A stretch of 14,627 nucleotides of DNA from Promethearchaeota archaeon. GTDB lineage: Archaea; Asgardarchaeota; Lokiarchaeia; Sigynarchaeales; SOKP01. The translations under genes and the position numbers were made by a program. The notes beneath the pieces were generated by a model that was not told where the DNA came from, did no database searches, and worked only from the letters and a program-made list of their open reading frames with translations. The stretch lies in the NCBI GenBank assembly GCA_016839845.1, contig JAEOTL010000532.1, positions 1-14,627 of the forward strand, in the 5' to 3' direction. Below, in pieces: positions 1 through 6,486 of the stretch. How positions within the stretch are numbered: the stretch's first letter is position 1; each line of letters starts with the position of its first letter.

Positions 1-587
1 AAATACTGCCTGTAGAAGTAAAAACACGTAGGAAAACTTACGTTTTTGAAAAGGATGAACATTTTAGACCTGGACAATCAATGGAGGCTCTCCAAAAATT
101 ACGGCCAGCATTTAAGAAGGATGGAACGGTTACCGCAGGGAACGCTTCAGGGATAAATGATGGAGCTAGTATTACCTTGTTAACTACAGTTTCCAAGGCT
201 CAAGAATTAGGTTTAACTCCGCTCGCCAAAATAAAAACAATTGCTAAAGCAGGAAACGATCCTAAATACATGGGCATGGGTCCAATATATTCAACACCAT
301 TAGCACTAAAGCAAGCAAATATGGAACAAAAAGACCTAGATTTAATTGAATGTAATGAAGCATTTGCTGCACAATTTTGCGCCGTAGCTCAAGAATTAAA
401 TTGGAACATAGACATAACTAATGTTAATGGTTCTGGAATTGGATTAGGTCATCCTGTAGGCTGTACTGGTGCGAGAATTATCGTAACCCTCATTCATGAA
501 ATGAAAAAAAGAAATTCTTCTTACGGTTTAGCCACTTTATGTGGTGGTGGAGGACTTTCAGAAGCCACGATAATAGAAAATATTTAA
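1..587 (+). CDS. Thiolase (acetyl-CoA acetyltransferase family), C-terminal part, 5' end outside window
   Basis: Thiolases cleave 3-ketoacyl-CoA with CoA, or condense two acetyl-CoA, in the cytoplasm. The frame is open from base 3, and the residues before the first internal ATG (base 81) are typical thiolase sequence (LPVEVKTRRK, then FRPGQSMEALQKLRPAFKKD), so ATG 81 is internal and the gene enters from the left. Visible hallmarks are TVTAGNASGINDGA, CNEAFAAQF (active-site Asn), NVNGSGIGLGHPVG (catalytic His) and LCGGGG (second catalytic Cys). The N-terminal half with the acyl-carrying Cys lies outside. The final motif reads CGGGGLS where CxGGGxG is usual; this is minor. It converges on the second thiolase and is followed by a T-rich tract. 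Degradative or biosynthetic direction cannot be told from this part. Confidence 0.93.
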   Translation, partial: ILPVEVKTRRKTYVFEKDEHFRPGQSMEALQKLRPAFKKDGTVTAGNASGINDGASITLLTTVSKAQELGLTPLAKIKTIAKAGNDPKYMGMGPIYSTPLALKQANMEQKDLDLIECNEAFAAQFCAVAQELNWNIDITNVNGSGIGLGHPVGCTGARIIVTLIHEMKKRNSSYGLATLCGGGGLSEATIIENI

Positions 588-610
588 TTTTCTTTTTTCT
601 TCTCTTTTTT
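588..610 (+). terminator. Pyrimidine/T-rich transcript end after thiolase 1
   Basis: Directly after the TAA stop there are 23 nt made only of T and C, with two runs of six T, and no strong stem-loop. This matches the oligo-T terminators of archaea. The rest of the 211-base convergent gap to the next gene holds no recognisable gene. Confidence 0.5.
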
Positions 611-744
611 ATTTCAAATTCTAATTTGTCTTCAGTAAAAGATACAAAAACTTCTTAAAAGATTGTAATGGGAAAACTCATTGTGAAAGAGTAAAAAAGA
701 AAATAGATTTAAAATTTTGGTAAAAAAATGTGTTAAAGAAATCT

Positions 745-766
745 ACTTAAATTGCTCTATTTAAGT
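745..766 (-). terminator. Inverted repeat, possible terminator of the split thiolase
   Basis: ACTTAAAT (745-752) and ATTTAAGT (759-766) form a perfect 8-bp stem with a 6-nt loop. It lies 32 bases past the stop codon of the minus-strand thiolase and is followed on that strand by T-rich sequence (gatttcttt, later a run of seven T). The position suits a terminator. The arms are almost pure AT, so the stem is weak and could be chance. Confidence 0.35.
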
Positions 767-798
767 TGTGAATAAAATATCTTTTTCTATTAAATAAT

Positions 799-1530
799 TC
801 AAGCATCGAGATTCTCAATGACTGTTGCTACACCTTGTCCTCCACCAACACAAGCAGTAGCTATCCCATACTTACCCTTTTCAACCTTTAATATACGTGC
901 AAGGGTTCCAACTAGACGAACGCCTGTAGCTCCAAGTGGATGCCCGATTGCTACTGCGCCCCCTTTTATATTCACTTTGTTTCGAGGGATATTTAGCATT
1001 TTGCAAGCATAAAGAGGTACGATCGAAAATGCTTCATTAATTTCCCAAAAATCGATATCTTCCACCTTTAGACCTGCTTTCTTAAGAGCCTTTTCACTAG
1101 AAGGGACAGGACCACTTCCCATGATACCTGGGTTCACACCTGCCCATGCTACTGATACAATTCTAGCCATTGGACTTATTCCTAATTCATCGGCGCGCCT
1201 TTTAGACATCAACACACAACATCCTGCTCCAGCATTCAATGGTGAACTATTGCCTGCAGTTATTTGAGGTTCTTTGTTAATACCTGTCGAAACTACACGG
1301 AGATTTCCCATTACTTCAAGTGTAGAACCAGTTCGTATTGATTGGTCGTATTTTATTATTTTTTTAGAGCCATCAGGCATGTTGCCTTCAATTGGGATAA
1401 TTTCACCATCAAAAAAACCTTCATCCCTCGCTTTTGCTGCTAGATCATGCGACTCTATACTCCATTGATCCATAGCTTTTCTAGAAATATCAGGATTTTG
1501 CTCCCATAAGTTTTGAGCTGTCTGAAGCAT
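799..1530 (-). CDS. Thiolase 2, C-terminal half (downstream of in-frame TAA)
   Basis: This 243-codon frame starts with ATG touching the TAA of the upstream half and is in the same frame, so the two make one thiolase with a stop at codon 162. It holds the C-terminal thiolase hallmarks: ITAGNSSPLNAGAG, EINEAFS, GGAVAIGHPLG (catalytic His, residue 197 of this piece) and ATACVGGGQG (catalytic Cys, residue 227). Its start aligns with the loop region before the FadA segment that reads GLTAEMLARMHGISRE in E. coli; here TAQNLWEQNPDISRK follows. AAGGA (1537-1541) lies 7 nt before the ATG on the minus strand, so re-initiation is possible. Either a pseudogene fragment, a sequencing error, or the second chain of a split enzyme; the conserved motifs argue against long decay. 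Confidence 0.8.
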   Translation of the reverse strand: MLQTAQNLWEQNPDISRKAMDQWSIESHDLAAKARDEGFFDGEIIPIEGNMPDGSKKIIKYDQSIRTGSTLEVMGNLRVVSTGINKEPQITAGNSSPLNAGAGCCVLMSKRRADELGISPMARIVSVAWAGVNPGIMGSGPVPSSEKALKKAGLKVEDIDFWEINEAFSIVPLYACKMLNIPRNKVNIKGGAVAIGHPLGATGVRLVGTLARILKVEKGKYGIATACVGGGQGVATVIENLDA

Positions 1531-1541
1531 TTAAAATCCTT
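1528..1541 (-). other. TAA-ATG junction in the thiolase, with SD-like AAGGA
   Basis: On the minus strand the junction reads AAGGATTTTAAATG: the stop TAA (1531-1533) is followed without a gap by ATG (1528-1530), and AAGGA sits 7 nt before that ATG. This could support termination-reinitiation coupling. The single-nucleotide alternatives (nonsense mutation or assembly error) are equally compatible with the bases seen. Confidence 0.5.
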
Positions 1542-2016
1542 GATCCAAGTTATATTTAGCATGATTGGGAAATGAAATTGCATCTCCGAGTTCTGTATGT
1601 CGCATTGTTAAATCTGTTCCTCGTGGAATTCGTGTCATGTGCTCCATCCCACAGGCTAAAACAATATCGGAATTCCCTGTCATAATTTCCATTGCTCCCA
1701 CGTGAACACTTGACATGCTTGAACCGCATTGTCTATCTAATCCCATGGCTGCTACAGTTTCAGGGAGTTCAGCTAGAAAAACGGGATGCCTTCCTCCATA
1801 AAGAAAATTTTCCTTGACTTGATTTGCACAACCAGTAATTATTTCATCAATCTCATTAGGATCAAATTTTGCCCTCTTAATGATTTCTTTAATAACTGAA
1901 GTTAATAATTTATCTGCAGGAAGTTCATTAAAAACGTCTCTTTCAGGTTGATTTGGACGACTTCGGGACATTGGTGTCCTTAAAAAATCTACAATGACAA
2001 CTTCATTTAGATCCAT
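1531..2016 (-). CDS. Thiolase 2, N-terminal half (FadA-like, ends at in-frame TAA)
   Basis: The 161 residues hold the N-terminal thiolase domain: an early DFLRTPMSRS segment, EIITGCANQVKEN, and the active-site segment LDRQCGSSMSSVHVG with the acyl-accepting Cys at residue 97. CGSSM, IMTGNSDIVLACGMEHM and the spacing resemble bacterial FadA 3-ketoacyl-CoA thiolases more than biosynthetic AtoB types. Joined with the next frame the product would be 405 residues, a normal thiolase length. GTGA, 6 nt before the ATG, is a weak ribosome-binding site. It is divergent from CMD protein 1 across 180 bp. With the hydratase at 7690-8517 it suggests beta-oxidation-type CoA chemistry. Activity would require recoding, coupled translation of two chains, or absence of the stop in the real genome. 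Confidence 0.8.
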   Translation of the reverse strand: MDLNEVVIVDFLRTPMSRSRPNQPERDVFNELPADKLLTSVIKEIIKRAKFDPNEIDEIITGCANQVKENFLYGGRHPVFLAELPETVAAMGLDRQCGSSMSSVHVGAMEIMTGNSDIVLACGMEHMTRIPRGTDLTMRHTELGDAISFPNHAKYNLDQGF

Positions 2017-2052
2017 GTTATTTCACTTTTTTTTGTAATGATATGTTTTTTT

Positions 2053-2090
2053 TTGTTAAAACTTAAAAATTAAAGATATTATTTTAACAA
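2053..2090. repeat. 9-bp inverted repeat in the divergent thiolase 2 / CMD 1 region
   Basis: TTGTTAAAA (2053-2061) and TTTTAACAA (2082-2090) are perfect inverted copies separated by 20 bases. The place, between divergent starts at 2016 and 2197, suits a regulator site, but the sequence is very AT-rich and no regulator gene is present. The rest of this intergenic stretch shows no gene. Confidence 0.3.
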
Positions 2091-2146
2091 TTTTGATTTG
2101 TATAAGGACCAATGTATCGATTTCATTACCATTCGGCAATAAAGTA

Positions 2147-2154
2147 TTTATATT
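2147..2154 (+). promoter_or_regulatory. Archaeal-type TATA box candidate for the CMD pair
   Basis: TTTATATT lies 42 bases before the ATG at 2197. With the usual archaeal spacing of about 25 bp the transcript would begin near 2175 and give a leader of about 20 nt holding GGTGA. The match to the archaeal box (TTTAWATA-like) is good; its use is inferred. Confidence 0.45.
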
Positions 2155-2183
2155 GCAAAGCCCGTTATACCCTAATATTTACT

Positions 2184-2188
2184 GGTGA
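2184..2188 (+). promoter_or_regulatory. Ribosome-binding site GGTGA for CMD protein 1
   Basis: GGTGA is followed by 8 nt and then ATG 2197. It fits the anti-Shine-Dalgarno GGAGGTGATC complement and supports this start. Related GTGA(T) motifs precede CMD protein 2 (3018-3022), serine hydrolase 2 (6475-6479) and thiolase 2. Confidence 0.55.
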
Positions 2189-2196
2189 AAGGTTAA

Positions 2197-3003
2197 ATGT
2201 TTAATATAGATAAAGAGCAATTATTAAAAGAAACTAACCGAAGCGTGCCTTTCCGTCTTGGTAAACCTCGTATCCCTCCCCTAGGGGAAGTTGATTTCAT
2301 TCAAGAGTTATATCAATTACATAGTGCTGCAAAGAATCTCGAATATACTAAAGAACAAGATTTAGATTCCGAATGGGCAAGTGAGTTGAGCACTCTTGTG
2401 AAATGGTTGAAGGAATACAACAATAACACGCTTGAAGGGCTGTCTTCATTTCTTGAACTTGAAGAGAAAGGGCAAAATATCAATTCAATTAAATTTGCGG
2501 ATTATAAGGATGAGATAAAATCATATGTTGAACAGGAAGGACATATCTATCATATTAGAGGCACCATGTCGAAGAATAGAAAATTACGTCTTAAATGGAT
2601 AATGCTGGCCAGTCATGTAACCTTTAATTCATCTCTCCCACAACGTGATAAGGAAATTTTGATTCTACGTAATGCTTGGCTCTGTCAATCTGAATATGAG
2701 TGGAATCACCACTATCTTGTAGGCAAGCGAGTGGGACTCTCGAAGGAAGAAATAGAGCAGATAAAGATTGGTTCAGAAGGGAAAGGATGGAGTGAGTTTG
2801 ATAAGACCTTATTGCATGTTGTAGACGAACTCCATGCAAATACGATAATATCGGAAAATACGTGGAAGCAATTATCTGAACAATATGATATCAATCAAAT
2901 CATGGATCTAATCTTTGTTGTCGGTAGTTATAACATGTTAGCGATGTTCATGAATTCAATGGGTTTACAAACTGAAGAATGTGTGAAAAACCAGCTTGAT
3001 TGA
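2197..3003 (+). CDS. Carboxymuconolactone decarboxylase (CMD/AhpD-like) family protein 1
   Basis: The C-terminal two thirds is a CMD-family fold: SSLPQRDKEILILRNAWLCQ then SEYEWNHH (about residues 146-172), a helix LSKEEIEQIKIG, FDKTLLHVVDELHANTIIS, and IFVVGSYNMLAMFMNSMG near the end. RIPPLGEVDF at 25-34 is the usual N-terminal CMD segment. Between it and the core, about residues 35-115 form a charged, helix-prone stretch longer than in the common ~180-residue members. Only one Cys (163) lies in the core motif, followed by E166, E168, W169 and H171/H172, so the AhpD CxxC redox pair is absent. Family roles include gamma-carboxymuconolactone decarboxylation and alkylhydroperoxidase activity; neither can be assigned here. 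No signal peptide; probably cytoplasmic. It is 25 bases before its paralogue and likely co-transcribed. Confidence 0.85.
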   Translation: MFNIDKEQLLKETNRSVPFRLGKPRIPPLGEVDFIQELYQLHSAAKNLEYTKEQDLDSEWASELSTLVKWLKEYNNNTLEGLSSFLELEEKGQNINSIKFADYKDEIKSYVEQEGHIYHIRGTMSKNRKLRLKWIMLASHVTFNSSLPQRDKEILILRNAWLCQSEYEWNHHYLVGKRVGLSKEEIEQIKIGSEGKGWSEFDKTLLHVVDELHANTIISENTWKQLSEQYDINQIMDLIFVVGSYNMLAMFMNSMGLQTEECVKNQLD

Positions 3004-3028
3004 ATAAAAATGAGAAAGTGATATAATA

Positions 3029-3841
3029 ATGAGTAATGATAAAAAACAAGAAGTTGTGAGGATTCTTAATAAAGGAAACCTTCTGCAATTTGAAGAATCG
3101 CGAGTTCCCCCATTGAATGAGCTTGAATACATACAAGGATTAGTTTCAACACGCATGGCAGTCAGTCGAGTAATATATGATGAGACTAATGACGATAAAT
3201 CTGAGTGGAATAAAGCAGTCCTTAAAATTATTAGAGAAATGAGAGGGAGTCCTAGTTTTTACCTGAATCCACTGATTTCTCACCTTAAACTTAATGAAAA
3301 GGGTATCGATTTAAATTCAGCAATTATTTCGGAACATGAAAAACCAATAAAAGACTACATACACCAAAGAGAATATATATTTAACCTTCGAGCAACCCTA
3401 ATGAGAAATAAGCCTTTATTCTTAAGATGGGAATTATTTGCTAATCAAGTCTTTGTAAATTCTGATCTTCCTCGACGTGAGAAAGAAATAATCATCCTTC
3501 GTGTTGCATGGCTCTGTCAATCAGATTATGAATGGCAACACCACGTTGCCGGAAGTAAACAGCAACAACTCCTCTCAGATGATGTGATTGAGCGAATTAA
3601 GGAAGGCCCCGACGCGGAAGAATGGGATCCTATTGATGCAACATTAGTACGAGCAGTAGATGAACTGTTTGGGAATAATATGATTTCCGACTCAACGTGG
3701 AAAATTCTCTCTGAAAAATATTCTACAAGTCAACTCATAGAAATATTGTTTATTGTTGGATATTATAACCTTTTGGCATGGACTATGAATAGTCTAGGCG
3801 CCCAAGTAGAGGGAATGTATAAAAAAGATTTACAAGAATAA
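3029..3841 (+). CDS. Carboxymuconolactone decarboxylase (CMD/AhpD-like) family protein 2
   Basis: A tandem paralogue of the previous gene with the same plan: SRVPPLNELEYIQGL (about 24-38), a ~80-residue linker with LNEKGIDLNSAI, then FVNSDLPRREKEIIILRVAW and LCQSDYEWQHH, EEWDPIDATLVRAVDELF and FIVGYYNLLAWTMNSLGAQ. Cys163, D166, E168, W169 and H171/H172 match copy 1 except the Glu-to-Asp change at 166. The shared linker (LNEKGIDLNS against LEEKGQNINS) shows that the extension predates the duplication. GTGAT at 3018-3022 precedes the ATG by 6 nt. Codons differ throughout, so the duplication is old and both copies look maintained. They may form a hetero-oligomer, as CMD proteins are usually oligomeric; that is inference. 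The end lies 21 bases from the convergent MFS gene. Confidence 0.85.
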   Translation: MSNDKKQEVVRILNKGNLLQFEESRVPPLNELEYIQGLVSTRMAVSRVIYDETNDDKSEWNKAVLKIIREMRGSPSFYLNPLISHLKLNEKGIDLNSAIISEHEKPIKDYIHQREYIFNLRATLMRNKPLFLRWELFANQVFVNSDLPRREKEIIILRVAWLCQSDYEWQHHVAGSKQQQLLSDDVIERIKEGPDAEEWDPIDATLVRAVDELFGNNMISDSTWKILSEKYSTSQLIEILFIVGYYNLLAWTMNSLGAQVEGMYKKDLQE

Positions 3842-3862
3842 ACTTAACTAGATAGGTGTGGA

Positions 3863-5122
3863 TTAAAGCCAAAAAACAAGTACTAATCCGATAAGAGGGC
3901 CTATTACAGCAAATGGTAAAACAAACGTCGGGGATAACGCAACCACTTCCCATAGGAATGCGAAAATTATATATGATGAAATTTTTGCTATTTGAAGATC
4001 AGTAATCCATATTCCCATATAGAAAGCTCTATCTTGAGGAGCCCTATTTACAATATACTTTACTGCTCCGGTGTATATAAAGCCCCATCCAAAACCTAGA
4101 CAAATCTGACCCATTATAAAAAGTCCTATACTGCCGGTTGCTGTACCTCCTGCATAAAACAATAAGGTTAAAGCTGATAAGATAAACCCTACAGCCAACA
4201 TAAGGCGTTCTGAAATCCTAGGGTTATCTATTAATCTTCCATTAATAATCATTGCGACTATCTGTAATATAGGATTAAGTGCTATTATGATCCCTGCCAT
4301 ACCTTCAGAAATCCCTGCATCTGTCAGCAAGATGCTGATAATTTGGAGGAATGGGATTAAACCGAACTGACGGAAAAAAACGGTAATGTAGAGGATGATC
4401 TTTACCTTTCCCCCTTTTTTTGGACTTTCGAACGTGTTGATAGTCTCTTCTAGGACGATTTCATCGCTTTCAACCAATTTTTCGTCTTGTTTTTCTACAT
4501 CTCTTACTGGGAGTGCAAATATTAGAGCGAGTGTCGTAGAAGATATCAAAAAAATCATGAGCGCATTTATATTAAAAGTGGCTATTACAAAACTTGAAAG
4601 CAAAACTCCTATTGACCACCCAGTACTCTTAGTTGCACTCAGAATTGATAATTGGCTCCCGCTTACTTCTGATACTACCATAGTGGTATCAATTTCTTTA
4701 TTTTTATTTGATTTCTCCACGATATCTGCAAATAACGCATTAGCGACAGGCATTCTCATTCCTAATAAGAATCCTCTAAAAAAAGTCAGAACACATAGAT
4801 ATAAGAAATTATTACTCAAAGGGATTAAGATAAAAATAACGATTTGGAAAAATATAGCCAGAATAAAGAACAATTTTCTCCGACCCGTTTTATCGCTTAA
4901 TCTCCCAAAAATCCAGGAAAAAATCGCCATCCCAACACCCATCCATATCATGATAAACGTGATGATACCGACAGAATATCCGATCGAGGATAAGTAGAGT
5001 GGAAAAAAAGCGAAATAAGCATACCCCGCTATTCCTGCAAATAATACTGCTGCCACAAGGGATAACTTATTTATCGTATGACTTCTTTCCTCAGAGTTTA
5101 CTTGAAATTTAAGTAGTTTCAT
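3863..5122 (-). CDS. Major facilitator superfamily transporter
   Basis: The product is 419 residues and very hydrophobic, with about 12 predicted membrane helices in two halves joined by an acidic and basic cytoplasmic loop (about 206-240, VRDVEKQDEKLVESDEIV). The MFS signature between helices 2 and 3 is clear: GRLSDKTGRRK at 73-83. The second half has the weaker repeat NGRLIDNPRISER at 294-306, and RGFLLGMRMP at 116-125 resembles the helix-4 region. It is probably a proton-coupled importer or exporter; the substrate cannot be read from sequence. It stands alone on the minus strand between the CMD and serine hydrolase pairs, which suggests uptake or efflux of the compound those enzymes handle. 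No good ribosome-binding site precedes the ATG. It shares a 128-bp divergent region with serine hydrolase 1. Confidence 0.88.
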   Translation of the reverse strand: MKLLKFQVNSEERSHTINKLSLVAAVLFAGIAGYAYFAFFPLYLSSIGYSVGIITFIMIWMGVGMAIFSWIFGRLSDKTGRRKLFFILAIFFQIVIFILIPLSNNFLYLCVLTFFRGFLLGMRMPVANALFADIVEKSNKNKEIDTTMVVSEVSGSQLSILSATKSTGWSIGVLLSSFVIATFNINALMIFLISSTTLALIFALPVRDVEKQDEKLVESDEIVLEETINTFESPKKGGKVKIILYITVFFRQFGLIPFLQIISILLTDAGISEGMAGIIIALNPILQIVAMIINGRLIDNPRISERLMLAVGFILSALTLLFYAGGTATGSIGLFIMGQICLGFGWGFIYTGAVKYIVNRAPQDRAFYMGIWITDLQIAKISSYIIFAFLWEVVALSPTFVLPFAVIGPLIGLVLVFWL

Positions 5123-5185
5123 GACTTTTAATAATATATCTTATCAGAAAATAGCGTTTAATTGTGAAATTAAATATGCTAAAAA

Positions 5186-5217
5186 AATGTTTTTAGTAAG
5201 CTATGAGAATGTTTTTA
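5186..5217. repeat. Direct repeat AATGTTTTTA, two copies 22 bp apart
   Basis: Identical 10-mers lie at 5186-5195 and 5208-5217, two helical turns apart, within the divergent MFS / serine hydrolase 1 region. The first copy overlaps the small inverted repeat CTAAAAA-aatg-TTTTTAG (5179-5196); the second is part of the promoter element shared with serine hydrolase 2. It is a candidate operator, not proven. Confidence 0.35.
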
Positions 5218-5219
5218 AT
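5197..5219 (+). promoter_or_regulatory. Promoter-like element before serine hydrolase 1
   Basis: GAGAATGTTTTTAAT (5205-5219), preceded by TAAGCTAT, matches GAGTATATTTTTAAT preceded by TAACTAA before serine hydrolase 2 at 13 of 15 core bases. The distance from element end to the chosen ATG is 31 nt here and 30 nt there. The A/T core could be the TATA box; alternatively it is a shared regulator site kept after duplication. Confidence 0.45.
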
Positions 5220-5250
5220 TGATTCTCTTTTTTCATAAATGGGGATATTT

Positions 5251-6399
5251 ATGGTTAGTAATATCAAAGTTCATGGATTTTGCGATGAAAAATTTGAATC
5301 AGTGAAAGATGTTTTCGCAGAAAATTTCAAGTCTGGTTTAGATGTTGGGGCCTCACTTGCTCTTACAATAAATGGAAAGTTTATGATTGATATATGGGCA
5401 GGTCATCGTGATAAGGCTCAAACCCAGCCGTGGGAAGAAAATACTATTGTTAATGTATATTCAACCACTAAAGTCATGGCCGCTTTATGTGTTCTTATTT
5501 TGGTGGATCGTGGAAAAATAGATTTAGATGCTCCCGTTGCTAACTACTGGCCAGAATTTGCTCAAGCAGGAAAGGAAAAATTACCCGTTCGGTATTTGAT
5601 GAGTCATACGGCAGGACTCCCAGGTTTTGACACATCTATCAAAGTAGAGGACCTTTACAACTGGGAATATTGTGTTAATCTACTGGCTGCTCAGAAACCA
5701 TGGTGGGAGCCGGGAACTGAAAGTGCATATCATATGATCTCATTTGGTTACCTTTTAGGTGAATTAGTTAGAAGGGTATCGGGAAAATCTATCGGTACAT
5801 TTTTTCGAGAAGAAGTGGCAAATCCTCTTAAAGCAGACTTTCATATAGGGTTTTCCGAAGACTTGGATTCTCGGATTGCGGAACTTATTCCCCCAGACGT
5901 ACCAGAACCAGAAAGCCCTGTGGATATCGACCCCAACTCAATGCTGGTAAGAATTGTATCTAATCCATCTGGTATAGAGATTGAAAATGCATTATCTCGG
6001 GAATGGCGAGCTGCAGAAATTCCTTCCTCAAATGGGCATGGAAATGCCAGATCCATCGTGCGTATAACATCAGCTCTAGCTTGTGGTGGGGAACTAGACG
6101 GTGTGAAATTACTTTCTCTAAAAACTATTGAAAAAGCTATAGAAGAACAATTATATAGCAAGGATTTATTCTTCAACTCCCCTACACGTTGGGGTCTTGG
6201 ATGGTCATTAGTAAGTAAAGATAACCCAATAAGCCCAAATCCGAGGGCCTTTTCATGGGGTGGATTTGGTGGTTCGCATGTCACCGTTGACCTCGATGCT
6301 AAAATGAGTTGGGGATTTGCGATGAATAACATGGTTATATCCTTGACGGGAGACCCTCGCACAATGAAACTTAGAAAAGCAATTTGGGATGCTTTTTAA
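5251..6399 (+). CDS. Serine hydrolase / esterase of the class C beta-lactamase fold, copy 1
   Basis: This 382-residue protein belongs to the beta-lactamase/penicillin-binding fold family that includes EstB-type esterases. The SxxK motif is STTK at residues 71-74 (nucleophile Ser71, Lys74), the YxN-like element is YHM with Tyr160 in PGTESAYHMISFGYLLG, and the third motif is WGGFGGSH at about 336-343 in place of KTG. LDAPVANYWPEFAQAGKEK and SHTAGLPGF are typical of the esterase branch. There is no signal peptide, so it acts in the cytoplasm, which argues for ester or amide hydrolysis and not antibiotic defence. ATG 5239 is also in frame, but 5251 is chosen because it aligns with the start of copy 2 residue by residue, follows GGGGAT by 5 nt, and gives matching promoter spacing. 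The real substrate is unknown. Confidence 0.88.
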   Translation: MVSNIKVHGFCDEKFESVKDVFAENFKSGLDVGASLALTINGKFMIDIWAGHRDKAQTQPWEENTIVNVYSTTKVMAALCVLILVDRGKIDLDAPVANYWPEFAQAGKEKLPVRYLMSHTAGLPGFDTSIKVEDLYNWEYCVNLLAAQKPWWEPGTESAYHMISFGYLLGELVRRVSGKSIGTFFREEVANPLKADFHIGFSEDLDSRIAELIPPDVPEPESPVDIDPNSMLVRIVSNPSGIEIENALSREWRAAEIPSSNGHGNARSIVRITSALACGGELDGVKLLSLKTIEKAIEEQLYSKDLFFNSPTRWGLGWSLVSKDNPISPNPRAFSWGGFGGSHVTVDLDAKMSWGFAMNNMVISLTGDPRTMKLRKAIWDAF

Positions 6400-6434
6400 T
6401 CTTACTTAAAATATATTAAGAGAAGTTTTTTGGT

Positions 6435-6456
6435 TAACTAAGAGTATATTTTTAAT
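6435..6456 (+). promoter_or_regulatory. Promoter-like element before serine hydrolase 2
   Basis: TAACTAA followed by GAGTATATTTTTAAT repeats the element upstream of copy 1, at nearly the same distance from the ATG (30 against 31 nt). It contains a fair TATA-like core (TATATTTTTA). GTGAT at 6475-6479 then serves as ribosome-binding site. This suggests that each copy has its own promoter. Confidence 0.45.
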
Positions 6457-6486
6457 GAAATATTATCTTTCTAAGTGATAGCATAT

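Noticed and set aside
81..83. ATG 81 as the start of the first thiolase
   Set aside because: The frame is open back to base 3, and the upstream residues are typical thiolase sequence, so the ATG is internal.
1531..1533. Recoding of the thiolase stop as selenocysteine or pyrrolysine
   Set aside because: The codon is TAA, while selenocysteine uses TGA and pyrrolysine uses TAG; other genes in the window end normally in TAA.
4395..4997. 200-codon open frame opposite the MFS gene
   Set aside because: Antisense shadow of a well-supported membrane protein; its translation shows no recognisable domain.
5239..5241. ATG 5239 as the start of serine hydrolase 1
   Set aside because: ATG 5251 aligns exactly with the start of the paralogue and gives equal spacing to the shared promoter element; 5239 overlaps the likely GGGGAT ribosome-binding site.
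5841..6362. 173-codon open frame opposite serine hydrolase 1
   Set aside because: Antisense shadow of a conserved catalytic region, with no family motif; a similar shadow exists at 7149-7535 opposite copy 2, as expected from the duplication.
6475..6477. GTG 6475 as the start of serine hydrolase 2
   Set aside because: GTGAT here looks like the ribosome-binding site, 7 nt before ATG 6487, which aligns with the paralogue.
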